A stretch of DNA of 31,424 nucleotides, from the NCBI GenBank assembly GCA_050698355.1, contig JBOHBN010000326.1, positions 1-31,424 on the forward strand, written 5' to 3'. The stretch is from JBOHBN01 sp050698355. GTDB taxonomy: Bacteria; Actinomycetota; Actinomycetes; Streptosporangiales; WHST01. Every line of letters begins with the position of its first letter. Positions within the stretch are counted from its first letter, which is position 1. Shown here piece by piece: positions 1 to 6,875 of this stretch. The notes under the pieces were generated by a model. It was not told the DNA's origin. It was given only the letters and a program-made list of their open reading frames with translations, and searched no databases. The position numbers were made by a program, and so were the translations under genes.

Positions 1-185
1 GTCCTGACCTTCTCCGCCTCAGCGGCCGCTTTGGGACCTGAGGGGACGTGCTCGATCAGGTTGTGCCGGCGCCCGGTGAGCGGGTCGCGGCCCGCGTAGA
101 TCCGGACCCGCAACGCGCCGCTCGGCAGCTCGTCGATGGCACCCCGCTGCCGCCTCTTGCGCCTCTTCGCGCCTGCCATGACCAT
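1..185 (-). CDS. Tyrosine-type integrase, N-terminal fragment (runs off left edge)
   Basis: A leftward reading frame is open from about 185 to the window edge. It starts with a very basic stretch (MAGAKRRKRRQRG) and continues IDELPSGALRVRIYAGRDP, then LTGRRHNLIEHVPSG. This resembles the N-terminal arm-binding domain of actinobacterial phage/ICE tyrosine recombinases, where a Lys/Arg-rich start precedes a strand such as 'LPSGAYRVRVYAGRDPVTGRR'. Two in-frame ATGs are possible (185 and 179), and neither has a strong ribosome site. Only about 60 codons are visible, so the catalytic Arg/His/Tyr residues are outside the window and intactness cannot be judged. The gene begins about 85 bp from the 3' end of tRNA-Lys, the usual position for an integrase next to its attachment site. 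Identity is inferred from a short stretch. Confidence 0.6.
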   Translation of the reverse strand, partial: MVMAGAKRRKRRQRGAIDELPSGALRVRIYAGRDPLTGRRHNLIEHVPSGPKAAAEAEKVR

Positions 186-200
186 GCACGATAGCAACTC

Positions 201-220
201 GTGTCACGAATGGTGTCACG
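201..220. repeat. Direct repeat GTGTCACG x2 between integrase and tRNA-Lys
   Basis: GTGTCACG occurs at 201-208 and again at 213-220, a 12-bp period, in the short gap between the integrase start and the tRNA 3' end. Short direct repeats at this position are typical of integrase arm-type or excisionase binding sites. The function is inferred from position only. Confidence 0.4.
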
Positions 221-268
221 CCGCGCGGAACGATCAGATAATCTTGGTGTTTTCCCAGGTCAGAGGGG

Positions 269-308
269 TGGGCCGCCCGGGGCTCGAACCCGGAACCAAC
301 GGATTAAA
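269..308. other. Putative attachment site at the tRNA-Lys 3' half
   Basis: Tyrosine integrases commonly recombine at the anticodon-to-3' end of tRNA genes, and an integrase starts just beyond this 3' end. If an element lies to the left of the window, a second copy of part of this stretch should mark its far end. That copy is not visible here, so core length and exact limits are guesses. Confidence 0.3.
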
Positions 309-341
309 AGTCCGCGGCTCTACCAATTGAGCTAACGGCCC
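269..341 (-). tRNA. tRNA-Lys (anticodon UUU)
   Basis: Read leftward, the 73 nt fold into a full cloverleaf. The acceptor stem pairs GGGCCGT with GCGGCCC and is followed by discriminator A. The D-arm carries TTAGCTCAATTGGTAGAGC. The anticodon stem GCGGA/TCCGT closes the loop CTTTTAA, giving anticodon TTT (Lys). The T-arm is CCGGG-TTCGAGC-CCCGG. CCA is not encoded. Downstream, on the same strand, is the integrase fragment, so the tRNA 3' end is the probable integration target. Confidence 0.96.
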
Positions 342-375
342 TGTCGGCGCAACCGCCCGCGCCACGGGGTCGACC

Positions 376-407
376 GTACCCGACGGCCGGTGCCCGGCGA
401 CGGGTAC
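376..407 (-). terminator. Possible hairpin downstream of the maoC-like gene
   Basis: GTACCCG (376-382) and CGGGTAC (401-407) are perfect inverted arms around an 18-nt GC-rich loop. The structure sits about 30 bp past the stop of the leftward maoC-like gene and before the tRNA. There is no T-run, which is common for actinobacterial terminators. Weak support. Confidence 0.3.
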
Positions 408-435
408 TGGTCGGGGTGCCGGGTCACAGCCTCGA

Positions 436-1311
436 TCAACCAGGCTCCTCCTCAGCCTCCGCGGTGCCGGCGAGGTGCGGGGTGCCGTCCGGCGAGCGCA
501 GGCCGAACACCCAGCCGCCCGCGGTGACCTCGCTGGCGAACTCGACGGTCGCCGGCAGCAGCAAGGGTTTCTTGAACGCGACGTCGAGGTCGTACGCCTC
601 GGGCAGCCGTCCCTCGAGCGCGGCGAGGCAGCGCGCCTTCGACCACATGCCGTGCGCTATCGCGCGCCGGAACCCGAACGCCTTGGCTGCCAACGGGTGC
701 AGGTGGATCGGGTTGAGATCGCCGGCGACGGACGCGTACCGGCGTCCGGTGCCGGCCGGTACACGCCAGCACGCGGTCGTCGGCTCGGGAAGCTCCGGCT
801 CGGGGCGTACCACCGCGAGGTCGCTGATGCCTGCGGGGCGGAGGTTCGCGCCGCGCGCGAGGTACGTGGCACGGCCGGTCCATACCGCCTCGCCGTCCAC
901 CTCGGCGTCGGTGACGACGTCCAGTTGGGCGCCCTTGGGGTGCGGCTCGAGGCGCTCGGCGTGCACCCGGAGCGTCAGCCGCTCACCCGCGTCCACCGGC
1001 CGCCGTACCGAGATCGCATTGCGGATGTGCAGCAGACCGGGAAGGGCGAACGGGAACTGGTCGTCGGTCATCAGCGCCAGCTGCACGGGAAAGGCCAGCA
1101 CCTGCGGGTACGTCGGGGGCAGCTCGTCGCGCAGCGAGAAGCCGCACGCCCGGTCGTAGGCGGCGAGCCGGTCCCGGTCGACCGTGACCCGGTCCACCAC
1201 CAGCTCGACCTCGGGCAGCGTCGTGCCGTGCCGCCCCGCGGCCAGCGCGGCCTTGCCGTACAGCCGGGACGTGGGCGGCAACGCCGTCAACCGCCGCACC
1301 GTGCGAGCCAC
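436..1311 (-). CDS. MaoC-like (R)-specific enoyl/3-hydroxyacyl thioester dehydratase
   Basis: 291 residues. The C-terminal half is a hot-dog-fold MaoC domain with the hydratase motif YASVAGDLNPIHLHPLAAKA (about 192-211). The expected catalytic pair is D198 and H203, followed by IAHGMW (218-223). The N-terminal half resembles a second, degenerate hot dog, as in the double-hot-dog HtdX-type enzymes of mycobacteria. The likely reaction is reversible hydration of trans-2-enoyl-CoA or -ACP to the (R)-3-hydroxyacyl thioester. The GTG start at 1311 has AGGAGGG 4-5 nt upstream. It lies downstream of and in the same direction as the fabG4-type and fadA2-type genes, the same neighbourhood as mycobacterial Rv0241c-Rv0243, which supports a shared fatty-acyl role. 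The gap to fabG4 is occupied by an inverted-repeat-bounded sequence, so it may have its own promoter. Confidence 0.85.
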   Translation of the reverse strand: MARTVRRLTALPPTSRLYGKAALAAGRHGTTLPEVELVVDRVTVDRDRLAAYDRACGFSLRDELPPTYPQVLAFPVQLALMTDDQFPFALPGLLHIRNAISVRRPVDAGERLTLRVHAERLEPHPKGAQLDVVTDAEVDGEAVWTGRATYLARGANLRPAGISDLAVVRPEPELPEPTTACWRVPAGTGRRYASVAGDLNPIHLHPLAAKAFGFRRAIAHGMWSKARCLAALEGRLPEAYDLDVAFKKPLLLPATVEFASEVTAGGWVFGLRSPDGTPHLAGTAEAEEEPG

Positions 1312-1323
1312 GTAACCCTCCTA

Positions 1324-1468
1324 TAGATGGTTGATTGCTTGATCAGTCGTCGTAGCCGAGTAGCTGCTTGCCCGACGGTGCCAGTGGTCGCGTTCCGCGA
1401 GATGGCGGTGGGTCCTGGCGTACCCATGGGACCGACGCGCAGACCAGCTGCAAGGAATCAACCATCTA
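1324..1468. repeat. 145-bp sequence bounded by 18-bp inverted repeats (MITE-like or paired operator)
   Basis: TAGATGGTTGATTGCTTG (1324-1341) is repeated in inverted orientation at 1451-1468 as TAGATGGTTGATTCCTTG: 17 of 18 match, the outer 13 perfectly. The pair spans nearly the whole maoC-fabG4 gap. The right copy contains the TAG stop of the fabG4-type gene, and the left copy ends next to the ribosome site of the maoC-like gene. The outermost bases are TA on both sides, compatible with TA-target insertion but also part of the repeat. No coding potential is evident inside. It could be a small non-autonomous element or two operators for one regulator. Confidence 0.6.
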
Positions 1469-2797
1469 CGCTCCGAGCATGCTCTGGCCGCAGACGCGCA
1501 CGACCTCGCCGTTGACACCGCCGGAGGCTGCCTGCCCGAGCCACGCGACCGTCTCGGCGACATCGCGGGGTAGGCCACCCTGGTTCATGCTGTTGATCCG
1601 CCGGCCGATCTCGCGGACAGTCGTCGGCATGTGCGCGGTCATGTCGGTCTCGATGAAGCCCGGCGCGACGGCGTTGAGCGTCCCACCCGCATCGGCCACG
1701 CGAGGTGCCAGCGCCTGGACCATCCCGATGATCCCTGCCTTGCTCGCCGCGTAGTTGGTCTGGCCGCGGTTGCCCGCGATGCCGCTCGTCGACGACAGGC
1801 ACACCACCCGGGCATGCTCCCGGAGCACCTCGCCGGCGAGCACGGCCTCGTTGATCCGCAGCTGCGCCACCAGGTTCACCGCGAGCACGGACTGCCAGCG
1901 CGCCGCGTCCATGTTGGCGAGCAGCTTGTCGCGGGTTACGCCCGCGTTGTGTACGAGGATGTCGACGCCACCGCGCCGCTCGCGCAGGTGGTCGATGAGC
2001 CGCGCCGGCGCGTCGTCCGCGGTGATGTCGAGTTGCAGCGTCGTGCCGCCGACCTCGTTGGCAATCGCCGTGAGCGCCGCACCTTGCGCGGGTACGTCCA
2101 GGCAGACGACCTCCGCGCCGTCGCGGGCCAGCGTCGACGCGATGGACGCGCCGATCCCGCGTGCCGCCCCGGTCACCACGGCGACCCTGCCGGCGAGCGG
2201 TCGTACGGGATCCGCCGGTTGCGGCACCGACGCCGCCCCGACCCGCAATACCTGGCCCGACACGTACGCCGCACGCCCGGACAGCAGGAAGCGCAACGGC
2301 GAGGCGAGTGCCTCGGCGGCGTCCTCCGCCACGTACAGGAGGTTCGCGGTCGCACCCGCTCGCAGCTCCTTGCCGAGCGAGCGTACGAACCCGTCGAGCG
2401 CGCGGCTGGCCGCGGCGGCTTCGGCGTCGCCGCACTGCTCCGGAGGTACGCCCAGCACGACGACGCGCCCGCTCGGACGTAACCGGCGCAGGACGGGCGC
2501 GAAGAACTCCCGCATCTCGCCGAGCATCGCGACGCGCGCGAGCCCGGTCGCGTCGAAGACCAGCGCGGCGTAGCTCCGCGCGCCATCGTCCTCGGTCTCG
2601 ACCACGCTGCTGGCCAGCGCCGTACGCAATGGACCCGCCAGCCGGCCACCGGATGCGGCGCCGACGAGAGCCGGCCCGTCGAGCAGCGGGTCTCCCGGGG
2701 TATAGCGACGCAACGCCGTCGGCCGGGGGAGCCCGAGCGCCTTGGCCAGCCGCCCACCCAGCGGGTTGGCTACCGCCTGCCCGTACAGGTCGTTCAT
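1466..2797 (-). CDS. fabG4: FabG4-type two-domain 3-oxoacyl-thioester reductase
   Basis: 443 residues, longer than ordinary FabG (about 245) and matching the high-molecular-weight FabG4 class. Residues 1-200 form an N-terminal Rossmann-like domain without a nucleotide motif. Residues about 202-443 are a classical SDR: TGAARGIG (209-216) for the dinucleotide, NAG (284-286), N308, and the catalytic S336-Y349-K353 in SSTSGIAGNRGQTNYAASKAG. It should reduce 3-oxoacyl-CoA/ACP to the 3-hydroxy form with NAD(P)H; mycobacterial FabG4 prefers NADH and CoA esters. The ATG at 2797 overlaps the thiolase stop as ATGA, and GGAGG lies just upstream inside the thiolase gene, so translation is probably coupled. 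The TAG stop falls in an inverted repeat shared with the following gap. Confidence 0.9.
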   Translation of the reverse strand: MNDLYGQAVANPLGGRLAKALGLPRPTALRRYTPGDPLLDGPALVGAASGGRLAGPLRTALASSVVETEDDGARSYAALVFDATGLARVAMLGEMREFFAPVLRRLRPSGRVVVLGVPPEQCGDAEAAAASRALDGFVRSLGKELRAGATANLLYVAEDAAEALASPLRFLLSGRAAYVSGQVLRVGAASVPQPADPVRPLAGRVAVVTGAARGIGASIASTLARDGAEVVCLDVPAQGAALTAIANEVGGTTLQLDITADDAPARLIDHLRERRGGVDILVHNAGVTRDKLLANMDAARWQSVLAVNLVAQLRINEAVLAGEVLREHARVVCLSSTSGIAGNRGQTNYAASKAGIIGMVQALAPRVADAGGTLNAVAPGFIETDMTAHMPTTVREIGRRINSMNQGGLPRDVAETVAWLGQAASGGVNGEVVRVCGQSMLGA

Positions 2798-4071
2798 GTC
2801 GCCTCCAGGATGGCGACGACGCCCTGGCCGCCGGCAGCGCAGATGGACACCAGGCCGCGCCCGGACCCGCGCTCGGCGAGCAGCTTCGCGAGCGTGGCGA
2901 CGATGCGGCCTCCGGTCGCGGCGAACGGGTGGCCGGTCGCGAGGGACGACCCGACCACGTTCAGCTTCTCCCGGTCGATCGCTCCGGGCGGCTGCGCCAG
3001 GCCGAGGCGTTCCTCGGCGAACCGCTTGTCCTCCCACGCGCGCAGCGTCGCCAGCACGGTGGAGGCGAACGCCTCGTGGATCTCGTAGAAGTCGAAGTCC
3101 TGCAGGGTGAGGCCGTTGCGCTCGAGCAGGCGCGGGACGGCGTACACCGGCGCCATCAGCAGTCCCTCCTCACCGTGCACGTAGTCGACGGCGGCGGTGT
3201 CGATGTCGACGACGCGGGCGAGCAGCGGCAGGCTCCGCTCGCCTGCCCACTCCTCGCTCGCGAGCAGGACGACCGCGGCTCCGTCGGAAAGCGGCGTGGA
3301 GTTTCCGGCGGTCATGGTGGCGTCCGGGCCGGAGCCGAACACTGGTTTGAGCGCGGCGAGCTTCTCCACGCTCGTGTCCGGCCGCAGTATGCCGTCGCGG
3401 TCCAGACCGAGATACCCGGTGAGCAGGTCGTCGAAGAAACCGCGCTCGTACGCGGCCGCAAGGTTGTGGTGGCTCGCGGCGGCGAACTCGTCCTGCTCCT
3501 CCCGGCCGACTCCCCAGTGCAGCGCCGTCGCCGCCGCGTGCTCGCCCATGGAAAGGCCGGTGCGCGGTTCGGCGTTGCGCGGTTGCTCGGGTACGAGCTG
3601 GCCGGGACGCAGCCGACCGACCGCGGCGAGCCGGTCGCTGAGGCTCCTGGCCCGGTTCAGGTCGAGCAGCACCCGCCGCAGGTCCTCGTTGAGCGCGAGC
3701 GGCGCATCGCTCGTGGTGTCCACACCGCCGGCGATGCCCGACTCGACCTGGCCCAGCGCGATCTTGTTGGCGACCTGCGCGACCGCCTCCAGGCCCGTGC
3801 CGCACGCCTGCTGGATGTCGTACGCCGGCGTCCATGGCGACAGGTGGCTGCCCAGCACCGACTCGCGGACAAGGTTGAAGTCGCGGCTGTGCTTCAGCAC
3901 CGCGCCGCCCACGACCTCGCCGACGCGGGCACTCTGCAGTCCGAACCGCGCGACGAGCCCGTCCAACGCGGCAATGAGCATGTCCTGGTTGGACGCGTTC
4001 GCGTACTCGCGGTTGGCGCGGGCGAACGGTATGCGGTTGCCGCCGACGACGACGGCTCTACGCTCCGACAC
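2794..4071 (-). CDS. fadA2: FadA2-type acetyl-CoA acyltransferase (3-ketoacyl-CoA thiolase)
   Basis: 425 residues, a normal thiolase length. The nucleophile is C90 in DIQQACGTGLEAV. The second-half motifs are EIHEAFA (H332, with HEAF as in the FadI/trifunctional type rather than NEAF), GHPFAATGGRI (H381) and the second catalytic cysteine C411 in SICAAGGQG. It catalyses thiolytic cleavage of 3-ketoacyl-CoA, the last beta-oxidation step, or the reverse condensation. The GTG start at 4071 is chosen because AGGAGGG lies 6 nt upstream; an in-frame ATG at 4128 would add 19 poorly conserved residues. The stop overlaps the fabG4-type start by 4 nt. It diverges from the acyl-CoA oxidase-like gene across an 85-bp promoter region. 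Confidence 0.92.
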   Translation of the reverse strand: MSERRAVVVGGNRIPFARANREYANASNQDMLIAALDGLVARFGLQSARVGEVVGGAVLKHSRDFNLVRESVLGSHLSPWTPAYDIQQACGTGLEAVAQVANKIALGQVESGIAGGVDTTSDAPLALNEDLRRVLLDLNRARSLSDRLAAVGRLRPGQLVPEQPRNAEPRTGLSMGEHAAATALHWGVGREEQDEFAAASHHNLAAAYERGFFDDLLTGYLGLDRDGILRPDTSVEKLAALKPVFGSGPDATMTAGNSTPLSDGAAVVLLASEEWAGERSLPLLARVVDIDTAAVDYVHGEEGLLMAPVYAVPRLLERNGLTLQDFDFYEIHEAFASTVLATLRAWEDKRFAEERLGLAQPPGAIDREKLNVVGSSLATGHPFAATGGRIVATLAKLLAERGSGRGLVSICAAGGQGVVAILEAT

Positions 4072-4156
4072 GGCGGTGCCCTCCTGTGTGGCGACTGGCG
4101 CTGCAGGGAACTCTACGGTCGTACCCATCCGTGCGCCGAGCACACCGGGAGGTCCG
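4072..4156. promoter_or_regulatory. Divergent promoter region, thiolase / acyl-CoA oxidase
   Basis: These 85 bp separate the start codons of two divergent fatty-acyl genes. The ribosome sites are AGGAGGG (leftward) and GGGAGG at 4147-4152 (rightward). I see no convincing -10/-35 pair or clear operator palindrome. Confidence 0.4.
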
Positions 4157-6085
4157 ATGACGGCACAGGCCAGCACCTCAGCGGTGGACACCGACCGGTT
4201 GCGGTCTTTCCTCGACGGCCGGTGGGAGGAGGCACGGCAACTGGCACGCGGGCAGCTGCGCGCCGGTGGGCACGGGATGGTGTACGGGCTCGACGTGGAG
4301 GCGCACCGACGGCGAGTCGCGGACCAGCTGCGGACGCTGGCGGGCACTCCGATCGCGAAATTGGGCTTCCCGCGAGAGTACGGCGGCGCCGGTGACGTCG
4401 GCGGCTGGATCAGCGGGTTCGCGATGCTCTCGTACAGCGACCTGTCGCTGCAGGTGAAGGCGGGAGTCCAGTGGGGCCTGTTCGGCAGCGCGATCGCGAA
4501 CCTCGGTACCAAGCGGCACCACGAGGAGTACCTGCCGGCGGCGCTCAACGCAGACGTCCTCGGCAGCTTCGCGATGACCGAGACCGGGCACGGGTCGGAC
4601 GTCCAGTCCATCGAGACCACGGCCACGTACGACGCGGACGCCGAGCAGTTCACCATTCACACGCCGGAGGAGAATGCGCGCAAGGACTACATCGGCGGCG
4701 CGGCGAGGGACTCGCGGTTCGCGGTCGTCTTCGCCCAGCTGGTGACCCGCGGTGAGAACTTCGGGGTGCACGCGTTCGTCGTACCGATCCGTACCGCGAG
4801 CGGCGAGCCCTGCCCCGGCGTCATGCTGGAGGACTGCGGGCACAAGGAGGGGCTGAACGGCGTCGACAACGGGCGGATCCACTTCGACCACGTGCGGGTG
4901 CCGCGCGAGGCGCTGCTCAACCGGTACGCCGACGTCGCCGCGGACGGCACGTACCAGAGCCCGATCAAGGGCAGCTCGAAGCGGTTCTTCACGATGCTCG
5001 GCACGCTCGTGCAGGGACGGATCAGCGTCGCCAGTGGCGCGGGGACCGCCACCAAGCTGGCGCTGGCGATCGCGGTCCGGTACGCGGAGTCGCGGCGGCA
5101 GTTCCACCGCCCGGACTCCGAGGAGGAGGTGCCGATCATCGAGTACCTGCAGCACCAGCGCCGGCTGCTGCCCGCCCTCGCCACGGCGTACGCCCTGCAC
5201 TTCGCGCACGACGACCTCATCGCGTCCGCGGACAGGATCCTCGGCCGCGACGAGGGCGGCGAACACGAGTTGCGCCAGCTCGAGTCGCACGCCGCGGGGC
5301 TGAAGGCGCTCATTACCTGGCACACAACGACGACGATCCAGGAGTGCCGCGAGGCCTGCGGCGGCGCCGGGTACATGTCGGAGAACCAGCTGCCGCAGCT
5401 GCGCGACGACACCGACGTCTTCACAACGTTCGAGGGCGACAACACGGTGCTGCTGCAGCTGGTGGCCAAGGGCCTGCTCACCGGCTACCGGAACCAGTTC
5501 GGCGACCTGGACACCCGCGGCACCGTACGGTTCGTCGCCGGCCAGGTCTTCGAATCGCTACTCGAGGCCACCTCGGCACACCAGCTCGGCCAGCGGCTGG
5601 CGGACGTGCGGCCGGGACGGGAGGAGACCGACCTGCTCGACCGCGGCTACCAGCTCGACCTGCTGCGGTGGCGGGAGCAGCACGTGCTGGGCGGGCTGGC
5701 GCGACGGATGAAGGCGGGGCTGGACGACAAGCGGGACCCGTCCGAGGTGTTCAACGAGGCGCAGGACCACGTGCTGCTCGCCGCCCGCGCGCACATGGAC
5801 CGGGTCGTGTTGGAGGCGTTCGCCACCGCCGTGGACAGGTGCGAGGACCGCGACCTGGCGTCGCTGCTCGCCCGGGTCTGCGACCTGCACGCGCTGTCGC
5901 TGCTGGAGCGGGAGCGGGCCTGGTTCCTCGAACACGACAGGTTCTCCCCCGGCCGGGCCAAGGCCACCATCCGGCAGGTCAACGAGCTGTGCGCTTCGCT
6001 GCGTCCGTACGCGCGGGCGCTTGTCGACGGGTTCGGGATCCCGGAGGTGTGCGTCACCGCCCCGATCGCCCACCAGGGCGGTTGA
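4157..6085 (+). CDS. Acyl-CoA oxidase/dehydrogenase family flavoprotein (ACOX-like)
   Basis: 642 residues, the length of acyl-CoA oxidases rather than of standard acyl-CoA dehydrogenases (about 380-400). The FAD-binding middle domain has FAMTETGHGSDVQSIETTAT and later GCGHK-like and NGRIHFDHVRVPREALLN motifs. The C-terminal part has CREACGGAGYMSENQLPQ and TTFEGDNTVLLQ, where E426 aligns with the catalytic glutamate of acyl-CoA oxidases. A second C-terminal alpha domain (about 460-640) is typical of ACOX. It would oxidise acyl-CoA to trans-2-enoyl-CoA, possibly passing electrons to O2 and making H2O2. ATG 4157 has GGGAGG 4 nt upstream. It sits where mycobacteria carry fadE5 beside fadA2/fabG4. 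Oxidase versus dehydrogenase cannot be settled from sequence alone. Confidence 0.85.
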   Translation: MTAQASTSAVDTDRLRSFLDGRWEEARQLARGQLRAGGHGMVYGLDVEAHRRRVADQLRTLAGTPIAKLGFPREYGGAGDVGGWISGFAMLSYSDLSLQVKAGVQWGLFGSAIANLGTKRHHEEYLPAALNADVLGSFAMTETGHGSDVQSIETTATYDADAEQFTIHTPEENARKDYIGGAARDSRFAVVFAQLVTRGENFGVHAFVVPIRTASGEPCPGVMLEDCGHKEGLNGVDNGRIHFDHVRVPREALLNRYADVAADGTYQSPIKGSSKRFFTMLGTLVQGRISVASGAGTATKLALAIAVRYAESRRQFHRPDSEEEVPIIEYLQHQRRLLPALATAYALHFAHDDLIASADRILGRDEGGEHELRQLESHAAGLKALITWHTTTTIQECREACGGAGYMSENQLPQLRDDTDVFTTFEGDNTVLLQLVAKGLLTGYRNQFGDLDTRGTVRFVAGQVFESLLEATSAHQLGQRLADVRPGREETDLLDRGYQLDLLRWREQHVLGGLARRMKAGLDDKRDPSEVFNEAQDHVLLAARAHMDRVVLEAFATAVDRCEDRDLASLLARVCDLHALSLLERERAWFLEHDRFSPGRAKATIRQVNELCASLRPYARALVDGFGIPEVCVTAPIAHQGG

Positions 6086-6123
6086 CCTTCAGCTCGCGGT
6101 ACCCACTGGCGTGCCGCAACGAA

Positions 6124-6209
6124 GTCGATCACGGTAAGTATGCGGCGACCTACTTACCTCATCCTGCAGGGCGAGGTAAGGCCCGCTACGGGTACTTACC
6201 GTGATCGAC
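6124..6209. repeat. Nested palindromic element at convergent gene ends (REP-like / bidirectional terminator)
   Basis: GTCGATCACGGTAAGTA (6124-6140) is perfectly inverted at 6193-6209 (17 bp). Nested inside, CTTACCTC (6153-6160) pairs perfectly with GAGGTAAG (6173-6180), and the innermost loop holds the palindrome CCTGCAGG (6163-6170). The core GGTAAG/CTTACC appears four times with alternating orientation. It lies between the ends of the rightward oxidase gene and the leftward SnoaL-like gene, so it can act as a two-way terminator. Its regularity suggests a member of a dispersed repeat family, which I cannot test here. Confidence 0.65.
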
Positions 6210-6254
6210 ACGGACAGGGCCCGAGGAAATGCGGTCAGCCGGAATGCCGTGGAA

Positions 6255-6677
6255 TCAGCAGCCGAGCTGGTGCATGAGCTCGTCGTTGGCTCCCTGCGGC
6301 CAGTACTCGACGAACACCCCGTCCCGGGCGCGTACGACATCCGTGCCCGGGTACGCGACTCGCGTCCCCGGCGTGGCCGACGCGCCGGGAATCCCGCCGC
6401 GATAGCTGCCGCTGAACGTCCACCGCGCCGCGACCAGGTCGCCGTCGACGATCGGCCCGACATCCAGCGTGACCTCGAGGTCATCGAACAGCTGCGTCGC
6501 CATCCGCACCTGCTCGGCGATGCCCTCCGGGCCGTGCACGTCTTTGCCCGCACCCCAGTGCGCCACCGCGTCCGCGGCGAAGATCTCCCGCGCCAGCCCC
6601 GCCATGGCTCCGGGCTCGGCGTTCCACAGGCCGGGCAGCCAACGCCGGTACAGCGCGTCCAGTGCGTCTCGGCTCAT
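6255..6677 (-). CDS. SnoaL/NTF2-like small protein
   Basis: 140 residues with the pattern of the SnoaL-like (ester cyclase) branch of the NTF2 fold. It has an N-terminal helix (ALDALYRRWLPGLWN), then IFAADAVAHWGAGKDVHGPEGIAEQVR, then strands WTFSGSYRGGIPG and DVVRARDGVFVEYWPQG. Related proteins act as cyclases, isomerases or hydrolases on small hydrophobic molecules, and many have no known role. ATG 6677 has an AGGAG ribosome site about 10 nt upstream. It is monocistronic and divergent from the L,D-transpeptidase, with a near-palindrome in its promoter region. Exact function unknown. Confidence 0.75.
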   Translation of the reverse strand: MSRDALDALYRRWLPGLWNAEPGAMAGLAREIFAADAVAHWGAGKDVHGPEGIAEQVRMATQLFDDLEVTLDVGPIVDGDLVAARWTFSGSYRGGIPGASATPGTRVAYPGTDVVRARDGVFVEYWPQGANDELMHQLGC

Positions 6678-6682
6678 GGTCA

Positions 6683-6722
6683 GCTCGCTCCTCTCGCTCG
6701 TAGCGAGCTAGTATACGTGTAC
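6683..6722 (-). promoter_or_regulatory. Promoter region of the SnoaL-like gene with repeated/inverted motifs
   Basis: On the minus strand, complement of 6710-6715 reads TATACT, a good -10 hexamer about 33 nt before the start codon. It overlaps the near-palindrome GTATACGTGTAC (6711-6722, 10/12 symmetric). GCTCGCT (6683-6689) and AGCGAGC (6702-6708) form an inverted pair just downstream. No good -35 is visible. The arrangement suggests an operator, but the regulator is unknown. Confidence 0.35.
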
Positions 6723-6875
6723 GCTAATCGGCCGATGGTGGTGCGGTGAGTACGCTGCGTAAACCACCCGTTTCGACGTACAGCGGAGATTTCCGGCAGC
6801 GCGCGAGGGTCGGTTAGCCTGCGTGGGCCTGCGAACATACCGCGGTCCGCGGGCTGCTACGGGGAGGTGTCCGCG
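6723..6875. other. Leader region upstream of the L,D-transpeptidase
   Basis: This is non-coding. A possible rightward -10 is TAGCCT at 6815-6820. CCGCG-GTC-CGCGG at 6840-6852 can form a short hairpin in the leader. GGGGAGG at 6861-6867 is the ribosome site. No known riboswitch pattern was recognised. Confidence 0.3.

Noticed and set aside
434..442. GATCAACCA at the maoC stop, similar to the 1324/1468 repeat
   Set aside because: Only 8-9 matching bases within coding sequence; likely chance.
2161..4395. Rightward open frame of 744 codons antisense to the fabG4 and thiolase genes
   Set aside because: Arg/Ala/Pro-rich translation without domain motifs; a shadow of GC-rich codons of the real leftward genes.
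4178..5323. Leftward frame of 381 codons inside the acyl-CoA oxidase gene
   Set aside because: No motif or ribosome site; the rightward frame is a clear flavoprotein.
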